From NCBI RefSeq assembly GCF_000507185.2, contig NZ_AYTM02000002.1, positions 5,367,501 through 5,431,500 on the forward strand: 64,000 bases of DNA, in the 5' to 3' direction. Origin of the DNA: Pseudomonas syringae KCTC 12500. GTDB taxonomy: Bacteria > Pseudomonadota > Gammaproteobacteria > Pseudomonadales > Pseudomonadaceae. Position 1 is the first letter of the stretch, and the number at the start of each line of letters is the position of its first letter. The notes below the pieces were generated by a model that was not told the DNA's origin, searched no databases, and saw only the letters and a list, made by a program, of their open reading frames with translations. This document shows, piece by piece, positions 51,985-60,300 of the stretch. The position numbers were made by a program, and so were the translations under genes.

Positions 51985-52664
51985 GCAATGTTCAACAGCA
52001 GATCGTCGACCTGTCGCGGCATCTGTCACGCCGCGGCTTCTTTGCCGCAACCGGCGGCAACCTTGCGCTGCGTATCGACGCATTGCACATCGCGGTCACT
52101 CCGTCGGCCACCGACTACTTCAGCATGCGGCCAGAGGACGTCTGCGTATTGCGACTCACGGACCTCAAGCAGCTGTCGGGCGAACGTTCGCCCTCGGTTG
52201 AAAGCGAGCTGCACGCGAAAGTCCTGCGCAGTCGCCCGGACGTCAATTGCAGCATTCATACCCATCAGCCACTGGCCAGCGCCTGCACATTGTTCGGCAA
52301 ATCGCTGGACGTACCTTACCCGCCGCTATGGCAATCGCTGGGGCGGAGGATTCAGCTGGTGGGTTATGCGCCGTCCGGTTCCGGCTGGCTGGCAGGCAAG
52401 CTGGAAAAGACCATCCGGCCTGACCAAAACGCCTACCTGATGCGCAATCACGGCGTTCTGTGCTGTGGCCCGGACATAGAAACCACCCTGAAACGCCTGG
52501 AGGACCTGGAAACATTCTGTCGTGACCATCTTCTCAACCAGATCAAAGCCAACAGCCGTGGCAAACCCGAATCGCGCGTCGCAATAGCACGCCTGATCGA
52601 CGCCCTGACCAGCGCCGGCACGCACGCCCTCAGCCCTCAGCCTTTTTCAGAGACTCAATCATGA
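51981..52664 (+). CDS. Class II (zinc) aldolase / sugar-phosphate aldolase or epimerase
   Basis: The protein has 227 residues, aldolase_II fold. It shows GFFAATGGNLALRID near residue 20 (phosphate loop, with GGN for the usual SGN), a Glu in SVESELHAKVLRSRPDV near 75, zinc ligands HTHQP near 95, and the third His in MRNHGVLCCG near 155. This is the fuculose/rhamnulose/ribulose-phosphate aldolase or epimerase family, which cleaves or isomerises a phosphorylated ketose via an enediolate at zinc. ATGA overlaps on both sides tie it to the FGGY kinase and the aminotransferase. The kinase-aldolase pair predicts a phosphorylated sugar cleaved to two small pieces; the sugar is not known. Confidence 0.88.
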   Translation: MSNVQQQIVDLSRHLSRRGFFAATGGNLALRIDALHIAVTPSATDYFSMRPEDVCVLRLTDLKQLSGERSPSVESELHAKVLRSRPDVNCSIHTHQPLASACTLFGKSLDVPYPPLWQSLGRRIQLVGYAPSGSGWLAGKLEKTIRPDQNAYLMRNHGVLCCGPDIETTLKRLEDLETFCRDHLLNQIKANSRGKPESRVAIARLIDALTSAGTHALSPQPFSETQS

Positions 52665-54142
52665 ACAGACCTCTCGATCCCGCCAATATCCCTGACATTC
52701 CGGCATCGGCCGTGTCGCAATGGCCCGATGTCGACTCACTCTATCGCCGCTTCGACGAGCTGGTGAAACAGCCGATTCGCCCGATCAAGCGCGACGCGAT
52801 GAACAAAATCATGGGCTATTTCGACGAGCGCTGCCAAGGATCGAAGCGCCTTTCCGAGGCCGCCAAAAAGGTCATACCGGGGGGCGTGCAACACAACCTG
52901 GCGTTCAACTATCCGTTCCCACTGGCCTTCGCCCAGGCCCACGGTGCGCACCTGACCGACGTGGATGGCAATCGCTACACCGACTTCCTGCAGGCAGGTG
53001 GCCCGACGTTGCTGGGCTCCAATCACCCGGCCATTCGCAAACAGGTTGACCGGATTCTCGATGAGTGCGGGCCGGTAACCGGCCTGCTGCATGAATACGA
53101 GGTCAAACTGGCTGAACTGGTCTGCGAATCGATGCCGGGTGTCGACATGCTGCGCTTGTTGGGCTCGGGCACCGAAGCGGTCATGGCCGCTGTTCGCCTG
53201 GCCCGCGCCTATACCCGCAAGAAATGGGTGATCAAGATCGGCGGCGCCTACCACGGCTGGAGCGACCAGTTGGTCTATGGCATGCGCTTGCCGGGCACCG
53301 GGCGCATGGAAGCGGTGGGGATCCCGCGAGGCGCCACCGCGAACACTCAGGAAAGCCCGCCGAATAATCTCGACGCTTTGCGCCGCAGGCTGCAAATCAA
53401 CCGTCTGCGTGGTGGCACCGCAGCCATTATGGTCGAACCTTTTGGTCCGGAAAGCGGCACGCGTCCGGTGCACGCCGACTTCAACCGACAGCTGCGGGCG
53501 CTGTGCAACGAATTCGATGCCCTGCTGATCTTCGACGAAGTGGTCACCGGGTTCCGCGCCGGTCTGGGCGGCGCGCAGGCTTACTTCAATGTCATGCCGG
53601 ACATCACGGTATTGGGCAAATGCCTGACCGGGGGCTATCCCATGGCCGGTGCCATTGGCGGGCGCCGGGACGTGATGCAACTGCTTGCCGGTGGCATTGG
53701 CACATCCTCGCGACGGGCGTTCGTCGGCGGCACGCTGTCGGCTAATCCGTTGTCATGCGTCGCTGGTTATTACGCACTGGTCGAAGCCCGCCGCCTGAAC
53801 GCGCCAGCGCTGGCGGGAAGGGCGGGCGACCGTATGCGTGCAGGCCTGGAGGAGATCATCAAACGGCGCGGCTTGCCCTATGTGGCGTACAACATGGGTT
53901 CCATTGTTCACCTGCAGACGTCCGGCGTCCTGCTGCTCGATACCGGCAACCCGCTCAAGCTGCTGAGGGCGCGCAATGAAGCCAAGACCCGCAAGCACAT
54001 GATGGAAGAGATGGGCGCCGCGTATACCGCTCACGGCCTGATCACGTTGGCCGGCAGCCGTTTGTACACCAGCCTGGCTGACACCGACGATGTCATCGAC
54101 GACGCGCTTGAACGCTTCGACGCTGTCTTTCAACTGGTGTGA
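52661..54142 (+). CDS. Class III PLP aminotransferase (glutamate-1-semialdehyde aminomutase-like)
   Basis: The 493-residue protein is a PLP fold-type I class III enzyme. Features are IPGGVQHNLAF near residue 70, GSGTEAVMAAVRLARAYT near 170, AYHGWSDQ near 200, the PLP-ring Asp in LIFDEVVTGFR (Asp292), and the Schiff-base Lys in LGKCLTGGYPMAGAIGGR (Lys320). The GSAM-like pattern suggests either a transaminase or an intramolecular amino transfer. An N-terminal extension of about 60 residues precedes the core. It lies in a translationally coupled set with a kinase and two aldolase-fold proteins, so its substrate is probably an amino-bearing sugar fragment or a sugar aldehyde, not glutamate-1-semialdehyde itself. 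Confidence 0.88.
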   Translation: MNRPLDPANIPDIPASAVSQWPDVDSLYRRFDELVKQPIRPIKRDAMNKIMGYFDERCQGSKRLSEAAKKVIPGGVQHNLAFNYPFPLAFAQAHGAHLTDVDGNRYTDFLQAGGPTLLGSNHPAIRKQVDRILDECGPVTGLLHEYEVKLAELVCESMPGVDMLRLLGSGTEAVMAAVRLARAYTRKKWVIKIGGAYHGWSDQLVYGMRLPGTGRMEAVGIPRGATANTQESPPNNLDALRRRLQINRLRGGTAAIMVEPFGPESGTRPVHADFNRQLRALCNEFDALLIFDEVVTGFRAGLGGAQAYFNVMPDITVLGKCLTGGYPMAGAIGGRRDVMQLLAGGIGTSSRRAFVGGTLSANPLSCVAGYYALVEARRLNAPALAGRAGDRMRAGLEEIIKRRGLPYVAYNMGSIVHLQTSGVLLLDTGNPLKLLRARNEAKTRKHMMEEMGAAYTAHGLITLAGSRLYTSLADTDDVIDDALERFDAVFQLV

Positions 54143-54152
54143 GGTGAGCAGC

Positions 54153-54773
54153 ATGCGCGATTCACTTCGACAGCAGTGGTTTGATCTGCGTGAACGCCTG
54201 ATGGGTCAGGTGGACTCGCACAGCAGTGTTTCGTTGCGATTGCCGGGCGAACAGAGCATGTGGCTGGGCAAACTCGATGACCTGGCGCCGCAGGTAGTTG
54301 ATTGCAACGACTCGGCAGCGGACGACGGCCAGACGCACGCGGCGATCTACCGGGCCCGAGCTGACGTCGGCGCCGTGCTGCTCGGCGGCGGTGCCTTTGC
54401 CAAAAGCCTGGTGGATTTTGGCGGAGTCCTGCCGATTCTATTTGATGAGCAGGCACGCCATATAGGCCACATGGCTACGCCCGCCAGTTCCGAACAACCG
54501 CTGGCGCGTCTGTTGAAGCGGGGGGGCAATGCTGCGGTGATCGACAGCACCCCGGTGGTGATGGGCACTACAGGGGCGCGGATGGTCCTCAATGCAGAGT
54601 TGTTCGAGAAATGCGCCAAGGCCTACACGCTGGCCAAGGCATGCGGCACGCACCTTACGCTACTGCCCTGGTGGGTGGTGCTGGTGGCCAACGGAAGGCT
54701 AATGAAAGACGAGAAGCGGGCGGCACAGTGTTTTGCCGAAGGCCGGATTCCGCCCGAAACCCGCGGTTACTGA
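54153..54773 (+). CDS. Aldolase_II-fold protein lacking metal-binding histidines
   Basis: The protein has 206 residues from the ATG at 54153, with GAGG just upstream and 10 bases after the aminotransferase stop. The layout is that of class II aldolases (N-terminal DSHSSVSLRLPGEQSMWL; HAAIYRARADVGAVL; a C-terminal helix KCAKAYTLAKACG). However, the zinc loop that should read HTH is LGGG (GAVLLGGGAFAKSL, near residue 75), and the third-His position is Thr-Pro-Val-Val (STPVVMGTTGARM). With no visible metal ligands it is probably not an aldolase by the usual mechanism. It may act as a partner or regulatory paralogue of the active aldolase at 51981. I do not recognise it by name. Confidence 0.75.
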   Translation: MRDSLRQQWFDLRERLMGQVDSHSSVSLRLPGEQSMWLGKLDDLAPQVVDCNDSAADDGQTHAAIYRARADVGAVLLGGGAFAKSLVDFGGVLPILFDEQARHIGHMATPASSEQPLARLLKRGGNAAVIDSTPVVMGTTGARMVLNAELFEKCAKAYTLAKACGTHLTLLPWWVVLVANGRLMKDEKRAAQCFAEGRIPPETRGY

Positions 54774-54795
54774 AACTTCCGAAGAGGCGCATGCC

Positions 54796-55971
54796 ATGCA
54801 AACGTCGTCCGCTGTAACTCGCAGACACCTGAGTGCCGCCTTGGCACTGGGCTCTGTCGCAGTGCTGATGGTAGGGCTGCAACCATTGCTTCTTGGCGAG
54901 TTACTGGCGCAAGACCACGTATCACTGGAAGGTGTCGGGCTGGTCGCGATGGGTGAAATCGTCGCGCTGGGGCTCGGTGTGGTGCTGGGCGATCTGCTGC
55001 GGTCGATGCTCAACCTGCGCCTGCTGACGGTCATCGCCATCCTCTGCGCTGCCGGAATGGATCTGGTCACCGCCAATGTCACCGGCGACGGGCCGTTGAC
55101 CGCTGCACGTGCGCTAGCAGGGCTGGCCGAGGGCCTACTGTTATGGGGCGCCGTCAGCCTTATCGTTCAGGGGCCTGCGCCAGACCGGGTGGCTGGCGCA
55201 TTCATGGTCGTCCAGACCCTGGCTCAGGCACTGATGGCCGCCGCGCTTGCGTACCTGATACTGCCTGATCGTAGCGTGCATGCAGGGTTCGTGTTTCTGG
55301 GAGTGCTCACCGCAGGCTCAGTGCTGTTCATTGTCTGGCTACCCGGACGCTTGCCGCAGCAGCCTGACAGGCAGCCGGATACGACAGGATTCAAATGGAA
55401 TCTGAAGCAGGTGCTGCTGTTGACGCTGGTGTTCATGCAACTCTCGGCTGTCGGCGGGCTGTGGGCGTATCTTGAACCGCTGGGCATTCACGCGGGGCTG
55501 CGCGCTCATGCGGCGCAATTGCTGGTGTCCGCGATGTTATTCATGCAGGTGTTGGGCGGCTGCCTGGGCATTCTGCTGGTACGCAGGGTGCCTGATTACT
55601 CGATGTTGGCCATCGCAGCGTTTCTCCTGGCCGGCATTGCATTGGGCATGTACATAACGGCCGATCAGGGGATTAACGTATTTCTGGGCCTGTGCGCGTT
55701 GTTTGCCCTGATCTACCTGATGTTGACGCCGTTTCAGGTGCGCATTGCGCTGCAGATCGATCCATCGGGACGCATCGCAGGGCTCATTCCCGGCATGCAA
55801 TTGCTGGGCTGCGCATTCGGACCGCTGCTTGCGTCGCAGTGGGTATCGGGCGACAACGCTCAACCGGTGCTGCTGGTCAGCGTCTGGCTGTCGGTATCGG
55901 CTTTGTGCCTGATAGCGCTGCTGCACCGGCGGGCAGTTGATAGAAGGGTTGGGGTTGTGGGCGGGGTTTGA
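54796..55971 (+). CDS. MFS-type permease
   Basis: The protein has 391 residues from the ATG at 54796 (GAGG ten bases upstream); the open frame upstream overlaps the preceding gene in a different frame. About eleven or twelve hydrophobic helices are visible, for example SAALALGSVAVLMVGLQPLL, VVLGDLLRSMLNLRLLTVIA and ALFALIYLMLTPFQVRIALQ. The short loop GDLLRSMLNLR resembles the MFS loop 2-3. It is the last gene of the block and could import or export the sugar-derived compound. Direction cannot be told. Confidence 0.82.
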   Translation: MQTSSAVTRRHLSAALALGSVAVLMVGLQPLLLGELLAQDHVSLEGVGLVAMGEIVALGLGVVLGDLLRSMLNLRLLTVIAILCAAGMDLVTANVTGDGPLTAARALAGLAEGLLLWGAVSLIVQGPAPDRVAGAFMVVQTLAQALMAAALAYLILPDRSVHAGFVFLGVLTAGSVLFIVWLPGRLPQQPDRQPDTTGFKWNLKQVLLLTLVFMQLSAVGGLWAYLEPLGIHAGLRAHAAQLLVSAMLFMQVLGGCLGILLVRRVPDYSMLAIAAFLLAGIALGMYITADQGINVFLGLCALFALIYLMLTPFQVRIALQIDPSGRIAGLIPGMQLLGCAFGPLLASQWVSGDNAQPVLLVSVWLSVSALCLIALLHRRAVDRRVGVVGGV

Positions 55972-56018
55972 TTGGTCGCCTGGGTGCGATTACAGAGCGA
56001 ACAACCCGGGAGCCTCAT

Positions 56019-57272
56019 TCAGGAAGGGCTCAACCAGGCGACCTGATTTCCTGCCTTCCATGCCAGTCCGCTTAGGACAAGGAGCCCCAACAACACGGAA
56101 TACACCCAGTACGCGCCGATCCAATCGTATGACCAACCGGCCAGAATAACGCCCACCAGCCCTGCAAAACGACTCATGAAATCAATGGCGCCGTACCAGC
56201 TTCCAATGATCTCCTTGGGTAACGTAAGCTGAATGGCGCTAGCTGTACTGCGAAAGTATACAGTGGTACCAAACTGGAATAGAAACATACCGACAGCCAC
56301 CCATAAGAAACTTCCTCGGAACCACAGGGTCATTGCGATACCGGTGAACATTAACGCGTGGGCGGACAGTATGGTGGTGATTAGGCTTTTGTCCTGGAAA
56401 GACGACATCGTAAATCCTCCCAGCACTGCGCCAGTGGTTCCGAGCGCATAAAGATAACCTGTTTGCTCGGGAGAAAATGCATGGAAATCTCGGAGAAAAG
56501 GAATCCATAAGAGCGCCAGCACGCTTATCACCAGAACGCAGGTAGAGTAAGACGCAAGGAAATTACGCCACTGCGAGGACCTTAGAAGGTTCACGGTTGC
56601 CATCGAAGCGCCGGTCACGCTTTCCTGGAAACGCGCTTTGAATGATGAAGACTCGACATCTGGGCGGGTAACACTCGTGCCTGCGGCCACTGACCACAGA
56701 CTGAGCGCAAGAAACAAAGCGCCCATCATGAAGACGATTGAGGCAGTAAGAGCCATGGACAAGCCGACCTGGAAAATCACCAGCGCACCAATGGCAGGCC
56801 CTACCGCTCTGGCGACGCCGTTGATAATTGCAAGAAAGCCATTGACCCGTATTATCTCCTCCCTTGAAAAGAGGAAAGGAATAAAGGAAAACATGATAAG
56901 CCGGACGTACTGATGTACGAGGTCAACCAGGAAAGCAAATAACCATACCTGTTCGACAGAACTGCCTGGCGTCGAAAGGGTCGTCACAGCCACCGTAAAA
57001 ACAATGATATTTATGATCTGCGTGGCGATGAACAGCTTCCATTTATCAAATCGATCAATAAACCCCGCCCCTAGCAGGGTGACCAGTATTTCAGCGCTGT
57101 AACCTATTGCATACGTCGTCATGACGGACAGGGTTGAGCCCGTCAACGTGTAGGCCAGGTTGGCAAATGCCAAGTCGTATACCGCTTCGGAGAGCGCAAT
57201 CAGCACGCCCACCGAAGCAAATATATAGAGTACCTTTTTGTTTGAATAGGGAAGGGTGTGCACAGTGTCCAT
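56019..57272 (-). CDS. MFS-family transporter of the AT-rich cassette
   Basis: The protein has 417 residues with twelve likely transmembrane helices, e.g. VLYIFASVGVLIALSEAVYD at the N-terminus, INGVARAVGPAIGALVIFQV in helix 5, and FAGLVGVILAGWSYDWIGAY near the end. The GFIDRFDKWKLF loop fits MFS loop 2-3. Similar proteins belong to the exporter-type MFS group (MFS_3/TMS). It ends the three-gene minus-strand set after a 22-base gap from the small-protein gene and has the same AT-richer composition. It may export a product made or carried by the two other proteins. Import is not excluded. Confidence 0.82.
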   Translation of the reverse strand: MDTVHTLPYSNKKVLYIFASVGVLIALSEAVYDLAFANLAYTLTGSTLSVMTTYAIGYSAEILVTLLGAGFIDRFDKWKLFIATQIINIIVFTVAVTTLSTPGSSVEQVWLFAFLVDLVHQYVRLIMFSFIPFLFSREEIIRVNGFLAIINGVARAVGPAIGALVIFQVGLSMALTASIVFMMGALFLALSLWSVAAGTSVTRPDVESSSFKARFQESVTGASMATVNLLRSSQWRNFLASYSTCVLVISVLALLWIPFLRDFHAFSPEQTGYLYALGTTGAVLGGFTMSSFQDKSLITTILSAHALMFTGIAMTLWFRGSFLWVAVGMFLFQFGTTVYFRSTASAIQLTLPKEIIGSWYGAIDFMSRFAGLVGVILAGWSYDWIGAYWVYSVLLGLLVLSGLAWKAGNQVAWLSPS

Positions 57273-57294
57273 CCGTTATTTTTGCGTTAACGCA

Positions 57295-57570
57295 TCAGGC
57301 TGCTATGATTTCAAAGTGTTCAGGTATCGCACTCTTTAATTCATCGAGGCTTGCGAAATTACTCTTCAAATCAAGCGCTTCAGCAGCGGGCGCCAACATT
57401 TGAATTTTCCCAAGCAACGTTCGAAGTGAGTCAGGTGTATCTAAATAAGGAGTCAGTGCTTTTTGAAACGCTTCCAGCGCAACGCATTCCGTTTCATCCT
57501 TGGCTGAGGCCACCAACGCGGCAAGTTCGGTTTTCCACGACATGCTGTGTGTTGTGATAACTTCTTGCAT
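57295..57570 (-). CDS. Small acidic protein of unknown function (91 residues)
   Basis: Starts MQEVITTHSMSWKTELAALV on a start preceded by GGAGAT, and ends with SLDELKSAIPEHFEIIAA. It has no signal peptide, no Cys-rich part and no membrane segment; it is mostly helical by eye, with many Ala, Glu and Leu. Only one Cys is seen (ECVAL). It matches no family that I know. The place between a cupin protein and an MFS transporter suggests a carrier, a precursor peptide, or an immunity or regulatory protein for that set. It is compact and has a ribosome site, so it is likely real. Confidence 0.65.
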   Translation of the reverse strand: MQEVITTHSMSWKTELAALVASAKDETECVALEAFQKALTPYLDTPDSLRTLLGKIQMLAPAAEALDLKSNFASLDELKSAIPEHFEIIAA

Positions 57571-57617
57571 AGTGAATCTCCATCGTTATGAGAAAAGCAA
57601 GTGTGTGCACACCCCCA

Positions 57618-58838
57618 TCAGGTAAAGTTATGCTGTTCAAATTTTGCCATCTTGTATACTACGCTGTGCGGGCACTGTAGCGTAGGGAGCGAAATTCTCG
57701 GGTAAGGAAGAGTATCTGATAATGGAACAAGGTCCTGTCCAAACATAGGGATGTCCGTTCTAGGCTCGTTCTTGTCAACGAATACCTCATGCTCGCAACG
57801 AATCAATATGTCTTGGGTGCTTGTTATACGGTAAGCGATACCTTGCTCTATTCTTATATTTATCCTGGGGTCAGAAATAATTGTGTGGTTTGTCATCTGT
57901 CCAAATGTTTCAGAGTTCTCTCTCAGGTCAATAAAGCTTAGAGTGATTTCAGCACCTTCATTATTTAGGAAGGTGTATATTTTTCTGGTGCGTGCATGCC
58001 AGTGGTAAGCAGCGGATTCTGCGTAATCTGACTTGAGCAGCAAAACATCTGAAACACAAGCATTAGTGTTTGGTACGAGGGTAAATGATTTACCCCCTGT
58101 CAATGCGTAACGATTGCGCCTGACTTCAACACCTGGGATTTTAGCTTTTTCTACAACCGCCGCCAATGAACGGTCATCGTTTGCCCATTGCTTGGGCTCA
58201 AGCATTACAAATTTCTTGGCGCCAGCAATTTGCACGGAAAAACGTGCGAGGTACGACTTCGGATTTTCAAGAAGTGATTGGGATATCTTTGACAAAAAAA
58301 GATGAGCCTCATCAGGCAATGTATACCGGTTTGGTCTGATGATGGGAAACTCGTCTAGCGCTGAAGAGCGAGGAACTGAAACCAGATCATTGTCCAGATT
58401 CCATGCGGGATTGTCGTGATCCACATACCATACAGGCTCATCGCGTGTCACGATGCTTTCGAGATTATCAAATGTATGCGCCACGCCTCGGGGGATGACC
58501 AATCGTCTTTCTAAAGAGGGCTTAAAGCGCAAGCGAACTATACGATGAAGCGTAGCACTGCCTTCTCTACAATCCACGAAAAAACCATCAATTTCAACGA
58601 TCGGATCTCCCATGAACGTGAGTCGGTCATCTTGTCCGACGTGAATTCCATAAGTAGAATAATGAAAATTTTTCTCGTGAGTTACAAAGTCTGAAATGAG
58701 AGGGCCGGGACTGGAAATAAGCTTCTTATGGCAAAAACTAGTGGGTGATTTAGCTAACGATGTGAGATTAGGCTCAAACTGTAAGCCTTCAATAGAAAAG
58801 GCTAAGGAAAGGCTGCCATCATCAACTTTTTTGAACAT
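57618..58838 (-). CDS. Two-domain RmlC-like cupin protein
   Basis: The protein has 406 residues with ribosome site GAGGGAT upstream of its ATG. The N-terminal half holds an RmlC-like (dTDP-sugar 3,5-epimerase) signature: VIPRGVAHTFDNLESIVTRD, then VWYVDHDNPAWNLDNDLVSV near residues 115-155. The C-terminal half repeats a cupin pattern (AYHWHARTRKIYTFLNNEG near residue 285; INIRIEQGIAYRI near 340). Sugar epimerase or isomerase, or a small-molecule-binding role, are possible; there is no second nucleotide-sugar gene nearby. It is the first gene of the AT-richer minus-strand cassette. Function is unknown. Confidence 0.68.
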   Translation of the reverse strand: MFKKVDDGSLSLAFSIEGLQFEPNLTSLAKSPTSFCHKKLISSPGPLISDFVTHEKNFHYSTYGIHVGQDDRLTFMGDPIVEIDGFFVDCREGSATLHRIVRLRFKPSLERRLVIPRGVAHTFDNLESIVTRDEPVWYVDHDNPAWNLDNDLVSVPRSSALDEFPIIRPNRYTLPDEAHLFLSKISQSLLENPKSYLARFSVQIAGAKKFVMLEPKQWANDDRSLAAVVEKAKIPGVEVRRNRYALTGGKSFTLVPNTNACVSDVLLLKSDYAESAAYHWHARTRKIYTFLNNEGAEITLSFIDLRENSETFGQMTNHTIISDPRINIRIEQGIAYRITSTQDILIRCEHEVFVDKNEPRTDIPMFGQDLVPLSDTLPYPRISLPTLQCPHSVVYKMAKFEQHNFT

Positions 58839-59739
58839 AGATCCCTCGCATATTTGGGCACTTGAAAACTTTATTGTTCAAGAGCTTGCCTGCCTTGGCT
58901 GCGTGAGCGCTAGAGACCGCGAACATTTTCGGGTATCAGTTGAGTACTCACCTTGCGACTTAAATATTGAGTAGCGAATTATTCGAAGTCAATATTTTTT
59001 TTATTATTTTTTTGAACTAGGGCGCTCTATTTTTGTGCCTGGCTTTCCAAAGTGGTGCAAGAAGGGTTTTTTGAAAATTATCATGTCTACTCAGGGATTA
59101 CCGCAGGGGCCATGCGATAAAAGCACGAGCAATCTATTTAGGTATCACTCATTTTTTGCGCGTGCTCCGAGACAGTGCGCCCTTGTTAATACATGTCGCT
59201 GGATTGCCCGCCCCAAGTACTCTCTCTCTTAGGTGGAGGTTGAGGTCATCAAGACCACATCCAAGCTTTATTTATTTAAAAAAGCTATAGATAGTGTTTG
59301 ACTGATAGCTTGACGCTTCTAGCTCGCCTAACCGCTGCATTATTAGGACCGCACTTTTAATTGTTGAATCGGCGCGGTCTTTTAACAGAATGCCCGTGCG
59401 TTAACCGGTGGGCCGACGCTTATGATCACCCGGCGTTAACTCAAACATGGCACTTTCACGCGCCCGGTCAGCATTCACGACGGAGCTTGGCGTAGACCTA
59501 TATCTTGATCGCGCGGCGCTGAGTGCACTAGCTTGAATGGGCGGCTGATCAATCCTTGGCAGGCTTTGTCTCGGAAAACGTACAAACAGGACACGCAGGA
59601 CGCTTTTTCAGCGCTCATTTGTCGTCCGGGTGAATCGCCCGGATGCAGCGCGGATCAACGTGTTGCGGGCTGACAGCCCCGATTTCACGCAGCGGCGATG
59701 GGCTTTTTGAAAAAAAGAGCGTGGACTCGGGATATAACA
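58839..59739. other. Gene-poor region between the AT-rich cassette and the iron locus
   Basis: No convincing gene in about 900 bases. The left half is AT-rich and presumably carries the promoter of the cupin gene (leftward; AGTCAA at 58987-58992 could be a -35 TTGACT). GACCGC at about 59347 pairs with GCGGTC at about 59375 followed by TTTT, a weak hairpin. On the minus strand about 65 codons ending at about 59401 stay open (last residues FELTPGDHKRRPTG) without a start that I trust; it may be a relic. The right half has ordinary pseudomonad composition. Confidence 0.4.
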
Positions 59740-59762
59740 CTAATTAGAATCAGTCTCATTTG
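59740..59762. promoter_or_regulatory. Fur-box-like site upstream of the ECF sigma factor gene
   Basis: Read on the minus strand the site is CAAATGAGACTGATTCTAAT, close to the Pseudomonas Fur-box pattern of AATGAGAATGATTATCATT (two or three mismatches by eye). It sits 29 bases upstream of the ATG at 59791, where Fur would block the promoter in iron-rich cells. Confidence 0.72.
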
Positions 59763-59790
59763 GCGCATCCCATCGCTCAAGGCTTTTGAC

Positions 59791-60300
59791 ATGACTCAAG
59801 CAGCGACGCTATCACAGCAGACCTTGCATTCCCTGTACCGCGATCATCATGGCTGGCTGGAAAGCTGGCTGCGCAGACGCATGGGCAATGCCTGGGATGC
59901 GGCTGACCTGAGTCAGGATACGTTCCTGCGCGTGCTCTCCAGCTCCCAGCAGATCGCCGATATGCAGGAGCCGCGTGCCTACCTGCTGACCGTGGGCAAG
60001 CGCCTGCTGAGTAATTTCTACACTCGCCGCAGCCTTGAACAGGCTTATCTGGAAGCGCTGGCGCAGTTGCCCGAAGAAAGCGTGCCGTCGCCGGAGCAGC
60101 GCTGGTTGCTTCTGGAAACCCTGCAGGCGCTGGACGAGCTGCTCGATGGCCTGTCGGCAGTGGTGCGCCGAGCGTTTCTCTGGAGTCAGCTCGAGGGGCT
60201 GGGCTATCGGGAAATCGCTGAACGCCTGAGCGTTTCTGAACGCACCGTCAAACGCTATATGGCGCAAGCCTACGAGCATTGTCTGTTGGTGGACTGGTGA
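59791..60300 (+). CDS. ECF-type RNA polymerase sigma factor, FecI-like
   Basis: The protein has 169 residues from the ATG at 59791; the open frame upstream contains the Fur box and is not coding. Region 2 is seen in LYRDHHGWLESWLRRRMGNA, DAADLSQDTFLRVL and EPRAYLLTVGKRLLSNFY. Region 4 is seen in GLSAVVRRAFLWSQLEGLGY, REIAERLSVSERTVKRYMA. It binds core polymerase and should transcribe the downstream receptor gene when the FecR-like anti-sigma factor relays a siderophore signal. The preceding Fur-box places it under iron control. Its stop overlaps the FecR start. Confidence 0.92.
   Translation: MTQAATLSQQTLHSLYRDHHGWLESWLRRRMGNAWDAADLSQDTFLRVLSSSQQIADMQEPRAYLLTVGKRLLSNFYTRRSLEQAYLEALAQLPEESVPSPEQRWLLLETLQALDELLDGLSAVVRRAFLWSQLEGLGYREIAERLSVSERTVKRYMAQAYEHCLLVDW

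Noticed and set aside
58696..59232. Plus-strand ORFs 58696-58974 and 59035-59232
   Set aside because: The first is mainly antisense to the cupin gene, both lack a ribosome site, and neither resembles a protein family. Treated as non-coding.
59401..59600. Minus-strand open frame of about 65 codons ending in HKRRPTG; considered as an insertion-sequence or transposase end
   Set aside because: No start, terminal inverted repeats or known transposase motif; not enough to call. Recorded only in the gap entry.
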